Below, piece by piece: positions 34,246-42,657 of a DNA stretch of 64,000 nt. The stretch is from positions 248,001 through 312,000 of the forward strand of contig NZ_SJSO01000007.1 in the NCBI RefSeq assembly GCF_004331735.1, given 5' to 3'. The position numbers and the translations under genes were made by a program. The notes beneath the pieces were generated by a model that was not told the DNA's origin, made no database searches, and saw only the letters and a list, made by a program, of their open reading frames with translations. Source of the DNA: Pedobacter psychrodurus (lineage in GTDB: Bacteria; Bacteroidota; Bacteroidia; Sphingobacteriales; Sphingobacteriaceae). The number at the start of each line of letters is the position of its first letter. The stretch's first letter is position 1.

Positions 34246-36306
34246 ATGAGCAATAAGAAGATTCCATTTTTTAACCGCGAAATCAGTTGGCTTTACTTTA
34301 ACGAACGTGTACTGCAAGAAGCGGCCGATGAAACAGTTCCGCTGATTGAACGGATTAAATTTCTATCCATATTTTCTTCAAATTTAGAGGAGTTTTACCG
34401 TGTGCGGGTAGCCACCATGACTCGGCTAACCAATCTGAACGATAAGGCAAAAGCACTTTTGGGATTTAATCCAAAGAAAATTCTGAATGAGATTAAAAAC
34501 ATTGTTGTAAAACAGGAAAGAAGATTCGACCAGCTTTTTCAGGCTACTTTAATAAACGAGCTTGCTCAAAACAGGATTTTTATTTTAAACGATACCCAGC
34601 TGAATGTAAGCCGGGGAGAGTTTGTTAAAAATCATTTCAGGGATAAGATTTTATCTAATCTGGTTCCCATTATGCTGGATATGGATAAACCTTTTCCAGA
34701 ATTGAAAGACCGGTATCTTTATTTTTTTGTTAAACTTTCGAAAAAGGATACAAAAGTTAAAGAGAAATATGCACTCATTGAAATTCCGCCGAATTTGCCG
34801 CGGTTTTTGGCCTTGCCCGAAACAAACGATCTAAAATTTATTATTCTTGCCGAAGACATTATTAGGTATTGTTTAGACGATATATTTTATGTTTTTACTT
34901 ACGACAATTTAGAGGCTTATTCGATCCAGTTAACACGAGATGCCGAATTAGATATTGATAAAAATATTAATGATAAATTTATCGAGGATTTAAAAAGCAG
35001 TTTAGAAAAACGCAAAAAGGGGAAACCAATGCGTTTGCTTTACGATTCGGCCATGCCTTTAAACATGCTTACCGTACTGGTGAATAAACTTAAGCTTGAG
35101 GCTGAAAGTTTAATACCAGGTAACCGTTACCATAAGTTTGGCGATTTTATTGCCTTCCCAAATGTGGGTAAAAAGGAATTGGAATATGCGCCCAATGTGC
35201 CATTGAAGGTTCATGATTTGCACAGAACCCAAAGTATGTTCAATAAAGTTGCCCAGCGCGATTATTTAGTGAATTTACCCTACCAATCATACGATTATAT
35301 TATTTTGTTCTTGCGTGAGGCCGCAATTGATCCGAAAGTAACTGAAATACAGATTACGTTATACAGGTTAGCCGAAAACTCGAAAGTAATCAATGCATTA
35401 ATCAATGCCGCTAAAAATGGTAAGGCTGTTTCGGTTTTATTAGAACTTAAGGCCCGTTTTGATGAACAGGCTAATATTTACTGGACAAGCCGCTTAATGG
35501 AAGAGGGTGTTAAGGTAAATTACGGTTTAACCGACTACAAAGTACATTCTAAGATTTGTCTGGTAAAGCGGATCGAAAAAGATAAACCTGTATATTATGC
35601 AAACTTAGCAACAGGAAACTTTAATGAAAAAACGGCAGGTTTATACTGCGACCATAGTATTTTCACCGCAAAGAAAGAGATCACCAACGATCTGGTAAAA
35701 CTTTTTGATGCGTTGAGCAAACGTACCGTAACCAAGGGCTTCAAGCACCTCATTGTTTCGCCACTGGAGAGCCGCTCGAAATTGGTCAATTTTATTAACC
35801 GCGAAATCCGGAATGCTAAACAAGGCAAACTCGCTTACATCATGTTAAAAGTAAATAGTTTAGCAGATGAGGGGATTATTGCCAAACTTTACGATGCGAG
35901 TAATGCCGGCGTTAAAATTCAGCTGATTATCCGCGGTATCTGCTGTCTGGTACCTGGAGTAAAGGGCTTTAGTGAAAATATTACTGCTATTAGTATTATC
36001 GATAAATTTTTGGAGCATGCCAGGGTTTATATTTTTGGTAATAACGGTAAAAACGATATGTATTTATCGTCTGCAGATTTAATGAGCAGGAATTTCGAAC
36101 ACCGTGTAGAGGTAGGTTTTCCAGTCCTGGATCATGATGTTAAACAAGAGATACAAGATATTATTGATTTGCAGTTACAGGATAACACCAAATCGAGGCA
36201 GATTAATGCCTTAAACAATAATAAATATCACAAAAACAGATTAAGTAAAAAAATAAGGGCACAAGTAGATATTTATAACTATTTAAAAACCAAGCATCAA
36301 TCATAA
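34246..36306 (+). CDS. ppk1: Polyphosphate kinase 1
   Basis: The 686-residue protein has standard Ppk1 domain order: N domain with FFNREISWLYFNERVLQEA and FSSNLEEFYRVRVA, head domain, and two phospholipase-D-like catalytic domains. TDYKVHSKICLV near residue 432 holds the phosphorylated His, and SADLMSRNFEHRVEVGFPVL near residue 605 the second catalytic His. It polymerises ATP gamma-phosphate into polyphosphate and can run in reverse, at the membrane or in the cytoplasm. The stop shares a base with the start of the ppx gene, so the two are coupled. A terminator-like hairpin precedes it. Confidence 0.97.
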   Translation: MSNKKIPFFNREISWLYFNERVLQEAADETVPLIERIKFLSIFSSNLEEFYRVRVATMTRLTNLNDKAKALLGFNPKKILNEIKNIVVKQERRFDQLFQATLINELAQNRIFILNDTQLNVSRGEFVKNHFRDKILSNLVPIMLDMDKPFPELKDRYLYFFVKLSKKDTKVKEKYALIEIPPNLPRFLALPETNDLKFIILAEDIIRYCLDDIFYVFTYDNLEAYSIQLTRDAELDIDKNINDKFIEDLKSSLEKRKKGKPMRLLYDSAMPLNMLTVLVNKLKLEAESLIPGNRYHKFGDFIAFPNVGKKELEYAPNVPLKVHDLHRTQSMFNKVAQRDYLVNLPYQSYDYIILFLREAAIDPKVTEIQITLYRLAENSKVINALINAAKNGKAVSVLLELKARFDEQANIYWTSRLMEEGVKVNYGLTDYKVHSKICLVKRIEKDKPVYYANLATGNFNEKTAGLYCDHSIFTAKKEITNDLVKLFDALSKRTVTKGFKHLIVSPLESRSKLVNFINREIRNAKQGKLAYIMLKVNSLADEGIIAKLYDASNAGVKIQLIIRGICCLVPGVKGFSENITAISIIDKFLEHARVYIFGNNGKNDMYLSSADLMSRNFEHRVEVGFPVLDHDVKQEIQDIIDLQLQDNTKSRQINALNNNKYHKNRLSKKIRAQVDIYNYLKTKHQS

Positions 36307-37187
36307 TGTTAAGATACGCAGCTATAGATATCGGTTCGAATGCGGTGAGATTACTCATTGCTGATATTAGCAAACAAGACGGAAAATATAAATACAAAAA
36401 GAACACCCTTATACGTGTGCCACTCCGACTGGGAGATGATGCATTCTTAGATCAATATATTTCAGAGAAAAAATCTGCAGATCTGGTAAAAACCATGACT
36501 GCTTTTAAAAATCTGATGGATGTTTATCATGTTTCTGAATATTTGGCCTGTGCAACCTCTGCTATGCGCGAGGCCCGTAATGGAGAAGATATTGTTAAGC
36601 TGATTAAAAAGGAAACAGACGTTACTTTAGAGATTATTGAGGGGCAGCGGGAAGCCAATATTATTTACGCTAACCATATTGAAGAGGATTTAGACGAAAA
36701 TAAAAACTACCTGTATATTGATGTGGGTGGAGGCAGTACCGAATTGTCTGTTTTTGTAAAAGGTGCTCCGGAAGTTTCAAGATCCTTTAATATTGGTACC
36801 ATTAGAATGCTCGATAACCAGGATAAGGAAGAAACTTGGGAAGAGATGAAAGATTGGGTGAAAGAGCAAACAAAAGCGTATAAACATTTGGCTGGCATAG
36901 GCACAGGCGGCAATATCAATAAATTGTTCCGCATGTCGGATGAGAAGGAAAATGCGCCTTTATCGTTGCAGAAATTAAATTCGATGTATAATAAATTAAT
37001 CAGTTATTCATTGAAGGAAAGGATTAATACGCTGGGTTTAAACCCCGACCGTGCAGACGTAATTATCCCAGCTTGCGAGATTTATTTAACCTTAATGAAG
37101 TGGACAGGTATAAAGCAGATTTATGTACCTAAAGTGGGAATGGCTGATGGGATTATTAAGCTGTTAATTGAAGAGAAGTTGGATTAA
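36306..37187 (+). CDS. ppx: Exopolyphosphatase / guanosine pentaphosphatase (Ppx/GppA)
   Basis: The 293-residue protein is the short form with only the two actin-like domains. Motifs: AAIDIGSNAVRLLIADI (phosphate loop, residues 4-20), CATSAMREARNGEDIV near residue 80, YIDVGGGSTELSVF near residue 140. It removes terminal phosphate from polyphosphate, or from pppGpp. Overlap with ppk1 (TAATG) couples synthesis and breakdown. The C-terminal HD-like domain of longer Ppx proteins is absent, which is usual in this phylum. A palindromic repeat begins 20 bases after its stop. Confidence 0.94.
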   Translation: MLRYAAIDIGSNAVRLLIADISKQDGKYKYKKNTLIRVPLRLGDDAFLDQYISEKKSADLVKTMTAFKNLMDVYHVSEYLACATSAMREARNGEDIVKLIKKETDVTLEIIEGQREANIIYANHIEEDLDENKNYLYIDVGGGSTELSVFVKGAPEVSRSFNIGTIRMLDNQDKEETWEEMKDWVKEQTKAYKHLAGIGTGGNINKLFRMSDEKENAPLSLQKLNSMYNKLISYSLKERINTLGLNPDRADVIIPACEIYLTLMKWTGIKQIYVPKVGMADGIIKLLIEEKLD

Positions 37188-37206
37188 GTCGCTCTGCTTC
37201 CGTGAT

Positions 37207-37301
37207 CGTCATTTCGACCGAAGTGCTCCGAAGGAGCTCCTTTGGAGGAGAAATCTATCCATACAGATTTCTCCGTTCGATGCGCTGCAGTCGAAATGAC
37301 G
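37207..37301. repeat. 95-nt palindromic repeat after ppx
   Basis: CGTCATTTCGACCGAAG starts and GCAGTCGAAATGACG ends the element, so the outer arms pair; GAGAAATCT...AGATTTCTC is an inner hairpin. It belongs to the same family as 15813-15920. Confidence 0.82.
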
Positions 37302-37346
37302 AATTTGGTTTCGAATGATAACATCTGAGGAAAATTCTCTCCGACT

Positions 37347-37427
37347 CGTCATCCTGAACTTGTTTCAGGATCTTTTTAGTCAGGAAAATCATCACAACAC
37401 AGACCCTGAAATGAATTCAGGGTGACG
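37347..37427. repeat. 81-nt palindromic repeat, CGTCATCCTGAA type
   Basis: CGTCATCCTGAACTTGTTTC starts and TGAATTCAGGGTGACG ends it. The right arm runs into the last codons of the small gene ending at 37417. Confidence 0.75.
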
Positions 37428-37788
37428 TATTTTGTTTCATCGCCATTTTCAAAAAAAAACTTTTCACTTCATCATTAACATCTTCTTTAAAGAAAATTCT
37501 CAAATGATGGTTGAACTGATTACTTCCTGGCACACGGGCAATCTTTGTGAAGCAAAGATTGTCGTTATATGGCCGATCGAAAGGAATAATCACATGAATA
37601 AAGTTTTTCCCCAATTGCGTAATATAGTCGAAGCTGGTTTTTGATTCGATCGCAATCATGGACTTTGTAGGTCTGAGATTTATCTCTCCAAATTCGGCCA
37701 ATTGGTCAATAAAAAAACGGAATAACCCTAAGGTGTATTCCGTTTTTCCGTTTAAAAAGTCTGATAAATGTTTTTCTTCAGACATCAT
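37417..37788 (-). CDS. DUF5655-like small protein
   Basis: The 123-residue protein begins MMSEEKHLSDFLNGKTEYTL and contains FIDQLAEFGEINLRPTKSMIAIES and HHLRIFFKEDVNDEVKSFF. The pattern resembles DUF5655, a fold related to putative phage- or restriction-associated proteins, but the likeness is from memory and weak. There are no transmembrane segments. It is 7 bases after the pgl stop and so is the last gene of the pentose-phosphate operon. The repeat at 37347-37427 overlaps its end, suggesting that the repeat was inserted or evolved at the 3' end. Confidence 0.6.
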   Translation of the reverse strand: MMSEEKHLSDFLNGKTEYTLGLFRFFIDQLAEFGEINLRPTKSMIAIESKTSFDYITQLGKNFIHVIIPFDRPYNDNLCFTKIARVPGSNQFNHHLRIFFKEDVNDEVKSFFLKMAMKQNTSP

Positions 37789-37795
37789 CCTATTT

Positions 37796-38521
37796 TTAAT
37801 CTTCTAATAATTTTGTTGCAGCCTCGTCTGTAAACCAGGTTAATTTTCCATCAATAGGATCAATTAACTGTGAAGGGTAGGTCGCTACATCTTTTTGCTC
37901 ATCGCCGATAACATGTTTCAGCGCTTCGGCTTTATTCTCTCCAAACACCAAGAATGCTACGTTATCTGCTTTGTTAATTAATGGCGCGGTAAAGCTAATG
38001 CGGTAAGTATCTAGTTTTTCAACATATACAGCTGCTACGTTTACTTCTTCGTCTTTAACCAAGGTAGTATGCGGAAAAATTGAAGCAGTGTGTGCATCAT
38101 CACCCATACCCAAAAGGATTAGATCGAAAACAATGTCTTCACCCTTGAAATGCTTGTCGATTGCTTTTTTATATTCGATAGCCGCTTTTTCTGGTGCTAA
38201 TGTAGTATCTACATAAAAAATATGATCTTCTTTAATACCTAGTGGATCTAAAATGGTTTTTTTAGCCATTAATCCATTATAGTTATCGTCGTTGGCAGGA
38301 ACATTACGCTCATCGCCAAAGAAGAAATATACTTTTTCCCAATCAATTCGGTGCTGCCCTTCGGTGGCAAGAAAATGGTAAAGTGCTTTAGGAGAACTGC
38401 CGCCCGTAAGTACAAAATTGAAACGGTCGTTTTCTTCAATTGACATTTCTGCAATTTTAATTACATAATCTGCCAGATCCTGGTTTAGTTCTTCTAATGT
38501 TTTGTATATGAGTAGATTCAT
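37796..38521 (-). CDS. pgl: 6-phosphogluconolactonase
   Basis: The 241-residue protein has the family hallmarks FVLTGGSSPKALYHFLA near residue 36, VYFFFGDERNVPANDDNYNG near residue 65 and LILLGMGDDAHTASIFPHT near residue 135. It hydrolyses 6-phosphogluconolactone made by Zwf. It belongs to an operon gnd-zwf-pgl, but the gap to zwf is 166 bases and holds two palindromic repeats, unlike the 30 bases between gnd and zwf. Confidence 0.95.
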   Translation of the reverse strand: MNLLIYKTLEELNQDLADYVIKIAEMSIEENDRFNFVLTGGSSPKALYHFLATEGQHRIDWEKVYFFFGDERNVPANDDNYNGLMAKKTILDPLGIKEDHIFYVDTTLAPEKAAIEYKKAIDKHFKGEDIVFDLILLGMGDDAHTASIFPHTTLVKDEEVNVAAVYVEKLDTYRISFTAPLINKADNVAFLVFGENKAEALKHVIGDEQKDVATYPSQLIDPIDGKLTWFTDEAATKLLED

Positions 38522-38535
38522 TTTTATAGATTAAT

Positions 38536-38640
38536 CGTCATTGCGAGGCACGAAGCAATAACGGATTTTGTTATTAAGTGATGTCATGTTGAGCTTGTCG
38601 AAACACCTTTAGTTAAGTTCTTCGACAGGCTCAGAATGAC
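38536..38640. repeat. Two palindromic repeats between zwf and pgl
   Basis: 38536-38563 starts CGTCATTGCGAGGCACG and ends GCAATAACG. 38583-38640 begins GTCATGTTGAGCTTGTCGAA and ends TTCGACAGGCTCAGAATGAC, so the outer 20-base arms pair; the right arm matches the repeat at 9977-9996. Confidence 0.78.
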
Positions 38641-38687
38641 AACGGCTCATAGCTACGAGACTATTTGGCCATGAACCATCAACTTGT

Positions 38688-40202
38688 TTATTCCCTATTT
38701 TTCAACGGCAGGTTAAACCAGTGGAAACCATCTCTTGCAATAAGTGCTTCAGCTTCTTCTGGTCCCCAGCTATCTGCAGGGTAATTAGGGAAATTGATTG
38801 ATTTTTTGCTTTCCCATGTATTTAAAATTGGCATTACCAGTTCCCATGCCGCCTCTACCTGATCGCCACGCATAAACAAGGTCTGATCACCCATCATGGC
38901 ATCTAATAGTAAGGTTTCGTAAGCTTCTGGGGTATCACCCTCATAAGTTCCCTTATAGTCGAATATCATATCAACAGGGTTTAATACCATGTCTAATCCA
39001 GGCCTTTTGGCCTGTACCTGCATGCGGATACTCATTTCTGGCTGTATGCTGATTACTAACCTGTTTTGTTGCCAGTTTTCGGTTACAGCTGATGAGAAAA
39101 TCTGATGTGGAACATCTCTAAACTGAATGGTAATTAAAGATGAAGTTTGGTTTAGGCGTTTCCCTGTTCTTAAATAGAAAGGAATACCTTGCCATCTCCA
39201 GTTATCGATATGGAATTTAACTGCCGCAAAAGTTTCGGTATTAGAGTGTGCATCAACACCTTTTTCCTGGCGATATCCTGGAACTTCCTTGCCTTCAACC
39301 CAACCTTTGCTATACTGGCCACGAACAGTATGAAAACGGATATCTTCGGCAGAAAATGGACGCATAGCTCTTAAAACCTCAACTTTACGATTCCTGATTT
39401 CATCGGCATCGAAATTAATTGGTGCTTCCATTCCAACCAAACAAAGCAATTGCAACAGGTGATTCTGGATCATATCTCTCAAAGCACCAGAGCCTTCATA
39501 ATAACCTCCACGATCGCCCACACCTAATTGTTCGGTTACCGAAATCTGAACGTGATCGATATAAGACCTGTTCCATAATGGCTCAAACAATGCATTGGCA
39601 AAACGGAAAGCCATCATGTTTTGTACGGTTTCTTTACCCAGGTAATGATCGATACGATAGATCTGCTTTTCGGTAAAAATGGTACTCAATAATGCATTCA
39701 GCTCTTTTGCTGATTCTAAATCATGACCGAAAGGTTTCTCAATAACAATACGGCTATTATCTTCATCCTGTGTAAGTTTATATTTTTGTAAACATTCAGC
39801 AATAATTGGGAAGAAGTTAGGTGCAACGGCCAGGTAGAAAATTACCTGTGTACCTGCGCCGTATTCTTTTTGATATTTATCTACAGCTGCCTTAAGGTTT
39901 TCGAAAGTTTTTGGCTGGGCAAAATCGGTTGGACAGTAGTGGATCGTATTTCCGAAATCGTCCCATTTATCTTTTTTAACTTTTCCGCTTCGCGAAAATT
40001 CGTTCACAGCCTCTTCTAAAGCAGTTTTGTAACTATCATCGGTAAATTCGGTCCTTCCTGTACCAATAATAGCAAACTTCTCAGGCATGTAACCCTCTAT
40101 AAATAAATTATATAGGGCAGGTGCTAATTTTCTTTTATTTAAATCACCTGTTCCACCAAATATTACAAAAATGGTAGGGTTTAATGCGGTTTTGGTTTTC
40201 AT
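38688..40202 (-). CDS. zwf: Glucose-6-phosphate 1-dehydrogenase
   Basis: The 504-residue protein starts with the cofactor loop VIFGGTGDLNKRKLAPALYNL near residue 13 and has the substrate motif RIDHYLGKETVQNMMAFR near residue 184, the hallmark of Zwf, plus VQISVTEQLGVGDRGGYYEG. It oxidises glucose-6-phosphate to 6-phosphogluconolactone and makes NADPH. Length and motifs are canonical. It lies 30 bases downstream of gnd and upstream of pgl. Confidence 0.97.
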   Translation of the reverse strand: MKTKTALNPTIFVIFGGTGDLNKRKLAPALYNLFIEGYMPEKFAIIGTGRTEFTDDSYKTALEEAVNEFSRSGKVKKDKWDDFGNTIHYCPTDFAQPKTFENLKAAVDKYQKEYGAGTQVIFYLAVAPNFFPIIAECLQKYKLTQDEDNSRIVIEKPFGHDLESAKELNALLSTIFTEKQIYRIDHYLGKETVQNMMAFRFANALFEPLWNRSYIDHVQISVTEQLGVGDRGGYYEGSGALRDMIQNHLLQLLCLVGMEAPINFDADEIRNRKVEVLRAMRPFSAEDIRFHTVRGQYSKGWVEGKEVPGYRQEKGVDAHSNTETFAAVKFHIDNWRWQGIPFYLRTGKRLNQTSSLITIQFRDVPHQIFSSAVTENWQQNRLVISIQPEMSIRMQVQAKRPGLDMVLNPVDMIFDYKGTYEGDTPEAYETLLLDAMMGDQTLFMRGDQVEAAWELVMPILNTWESKKSINFPNYPADSWGPEEAEALIARDGFHWFNLPLKNRE

Positions 40203-40232
40203 TTTATGTTATTGTTCGTAAATCTAAATAGT

Positions 40233-41648
40233 TTATGATAATTTATTCCAGTCGGCATGGAAAACACCATCTTTATCAATGCGTTCGAAAGTGTGAGCAC
40301 CAAAGAAATCTCTTTGTGCCTGGATTAAGTTTGAAGGCATGCGGGCTGTTGTAATGGTATCGAAATAAGTTAGGGTAGAGGCAAATGCAGGAATACCCAA
40401 ACCTGAATTGATACAGGCACTGATTGTTTTGCGTGTGCCCGATAAAGTACCTTTAATGATGTTCTGGATACCCGCATCACCGAATAAATGTTCGAGCGCA
40501 TTGTTTTTATCATAAGCCTGATAAATATCCTCCAAGAATTTAGCCCTGATGATGCAACCTCCACGCCAAATTTTGGCAATTTCCTGTAACTGTAAGTCGT
40601 ATTGGTATTCTTTTGAGGCCTGAACCAGTAAATGCATACCCTGTGCATAAGCACTGATCATAGAGAAGTAAAATGCATCCTCCAGCTCGTCAACAGTAAC
40701 AGCTATTTTAGTGTCTTTTTTTCCGAATGCTTCTTCTAAAGAAACCCTTAGTTTTTTGAATTTCGATAAATCGCGGTTGGAAACGGCTTCATTAATGGTT
40801 GGTACGGGTAACTGAAGTTCCATTGAAACCTCTGATGTCCATTTACCAGTGCCTTTTGAGCGCGCTTCATCTTTAATCTGATCTAAAAGATCGTTTTGTG
40901 TTTCGGTATCCTTAAATAAGAATATTTCGGCAGTAATTTCCAGTAAAAATGATTGTAGTCTGCCTTCATTCCATTTTTTGAATACTTGATATATATCGCT
41001 GTTAGAATAGCCTAAACCATTTTTAAGGATTCCATACACCTCAGCAATAAGCTCCATAATGGCATATTCGATTCCATTGTGCACCATTTTAACAAAGTGG
41101 CCAGAAGCACCAGGGCCAATGTAGGTTACACAAGGATCGGTTCCAACTTTTGCAGCTACGGCATCAAAAACATCTTTTACTACATTATAAGCTTGTTTAT
41201 CGCCACCTGGCATCATACTCGGGCCAAAACGTGCACCTTCTTCGCCACCAGAAATGCCCATTCCGAAGAAATGTAAGCCATCTTTCTCTAACTCATCCAC
41301 ACGGCGGTTAGTATCGGTAAAATGTGAATTCCCACTATCGATAATAATATCTCCTTTGCTTAAAAGTGGTTTTAGTTCTGCAATAACGCTATCTACAATT
41401 GGTCCGGCTGGTACTAATAAGATTAATGTACGTGGTGTTTCTAAGCTAGAAATAAAGCTTTCAATATCGTCAAATCCTTCTAAGTTGTGTTTCTTGCCTT
41501 CTTCTTCAAGTTTCGAGATCATTTTTCTGTCTTTATCGTAACCTGTTACAGAGAAACCTTTATCAGCCATATTTAATAATAAGTTCCGGCCCATAGTGCC
41601 TAAACCGATCATTCCCAATTTATATTTTTTCGAATCGTTATTTGCCAT
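40233..41648 (-). CDS. gnd: 6-phosphogluconate dehydrogenase (decarboxylating)
   Basis: The 471-residue protein has the NADP-binding start GMIGLGTMGRNLLLNMADKG near residue 13 and the catalytic PGASGHFVKMVHNGIEYAIM near residue 180 with Lys and Asn of the active site. GGEEGARFGPSMMPGG completes the family signature. It converts 6-phosphogluconate to ribulose-5-phosphate and CO2 and makes NADPH. The position between the ROK kinase and zwf joins glucose phosphorylation to the oxidative pentose-phosphate branch. Confidence 0.97.
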   Translation of the reverse strand: MANNDSKKYKLGMIGLGTMGRNLLLNMADKGFSVTGYDKDRKMISKLEEEGKKHNLEGFDDIESFISSLETPRTLILLVPAGPIVDSVIAELKPLLSKGDIIIDSGNSHFTDTNRRVDELEKDGLHFFGMGISGGEEGARFGPSMMPGGDKQAYNVVKDVFDAVAAKVGTDPCVTYIGPGASGHFVKMVHNGIEYAIMELIAEVYGILKNGLGYSNSDIYQVFKKWNEGRLQSFLLEITAEIFLFKDTETQNDLLDQIKDEARSKGTGKWTSEVSMELQLPVPTINEAVSNRDLSKFKKLRVSLEEAFGKKDTKIAVTVDELEDAFYFSMISAYAQGMHLLVQASKEYQYDLQLQEIAKIWRGGCIIRAKFLEDIYQAYDKNNALEHLFGDAGIQNIIKGTLSGTRKTISACINSGLGIPAFASTLTYFDTITTARMPSNLIQAQRDFFGAHTFERIDKDGVFHADWNKLS

Positions 41649-41734
41649 TTTTTATTTTTTAGGATATACCCAAAATTAGGGTTTACAAATTAATATTGCA
41701 GCTATTGTTGTTAAAAGATTGTAATAAAGACTAA

Positions 41735-42493
41735 TTATTTTTTAGGTTCAACAGTAAAGATATTGTACTTGTCGGCCAGTTTCCAGAGTTTTGCCCCACC
41801 TTTAATTCCATCTCTGTTGGTTACAATTTTAATATTGCTTTCTAATTTAAAATCTATTTGCTTAGAATTGCCACCACCAATATATAAGGTATCATAATTG
41901 AAAACCGTTTTATAGATTTCGATTACTTTTTTTAGTCTTTTATTCCAACGTTCAGTTCCAATTTTTTCGAAAGCCTTATTACCGATATAATCATCATAGT
42001 CTTCTTCTTTGTTGATCGGGAAATGTGCGAGTTCTAAATGGGGCAGTAATTCTCCATCAAATAATAAAGCCGTTCCAAAACCAGTACCTACCGTAAAAAC
42101 AATTTCAAAGCCTTTGCCTTCAACCACACCTAAGCCCTGTTGGTCGGCATCATTTACCAAACGGACTGATTTACCTAACTCGTTGGCTACACGCTGAGCG
42201 AGATCAACATCTGCCCATTTATTTTTAGCCAGGTTGGGTGCAGTTTTAACAATACCGTTTTTGACATAACCAGGAAAGCCGATCGACACCCGATCATAGC
42301 TATTGGGGAAGGGCTTAATCAATTCAACAATGCCAGAAACAATGTCTTTCGGAGTAGCCTCGGGCGGGGTTTTACTTTTTAAATATTCGGTAAGCATATT
42401 TCCACTTTCATCCAAAAGAACCGTTTTTATACTTGTGCCGCCAATATCTATAGATAATATATTGTTGTTTTCAGCATTTTTCTTTGTAGCCAT
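41735..42493 (-). CDS. ppgK: ROK-family protein of polyphosphate-glucokinase type
   Basis: The 252-residue protein starts with ILSIDIGGTSIKTVLLDESG. The middle VTVGTGFG-like segment (TVGTGFGTALLFDGELLPHL, then ELAHFPINK) closely resembles the LGTG.G.AL...G.L.PN.ELGH motif of polyphosphate glucokinases, and no CxCGxxGCxE zinc site is present. Such enzymes phosphorylate glucose with polyphosphate or ATP. It is the first gene of the operon leading to gnd and zwf, and ppk1-ppx is in the neighbouring convergent unit, so using stored polyphosphate is plausible. Polyphosphate use is inference; ATP-only glucokinase is the alternative. Confidence 0.8.
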   Translation of the reverse strand: MATKKNAENNNILSIDIGGTSIKTVLLDESGNMLTEYLKSKTPPEATPKDIVSGIVELIKPFPNSYDRVSIGFPGYVKNGIVKTAPNLAKNKWADVDLAQRVANELGKSVRLVNDADQQGLGVVEGKGFEIVFTVGTGFGTALLFDGELLPHLELAHFPINKEEDYDDYIGNKAFEKIGTERWNKRLKKVIEIYKTVFNYDTLYIGGGNSKQIDFKLESNIKIVTNRDGIKGGAKLWKLADKYNIFTVEPKK

Positions 42494-42578
42494 AGTTGTG
42501 TATTTATAATTTCGAAGTTCTACAAATAAATTAAAACGGCAAACATTAAATCAAGATCGAAGTAATTTAGGTGTAATA

Positions 42579-42616
42579 ATATATTCTATAAAATCTATGT
42601 ATTTAATAGAATATAT
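42579..42616. promoter_or_regulatory. 11-bp inverted repeat over the promoter of the sterol-desaturase gene
   Basis: ATATATTCTAT (42579-42589) and ATAGAATATAT (42606-42616) are perfect arms with a 16-base spacer. A -7 box TAAGTTTG (42618-42625) follows directly, so the element covers the -33 region. It is likely an operator. Confidence 0.55.
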
Positions 42617-42657
42617 TTAAGTTTGTTCCGTTAAACTTAAAAAAGATCTAAATTGTT

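Noticed and set aside
9119..38640. CRISPR array
   Set aside because: The repeats are palindromic, scattered and of unequal length, without regular spacers; no cas genes are present.
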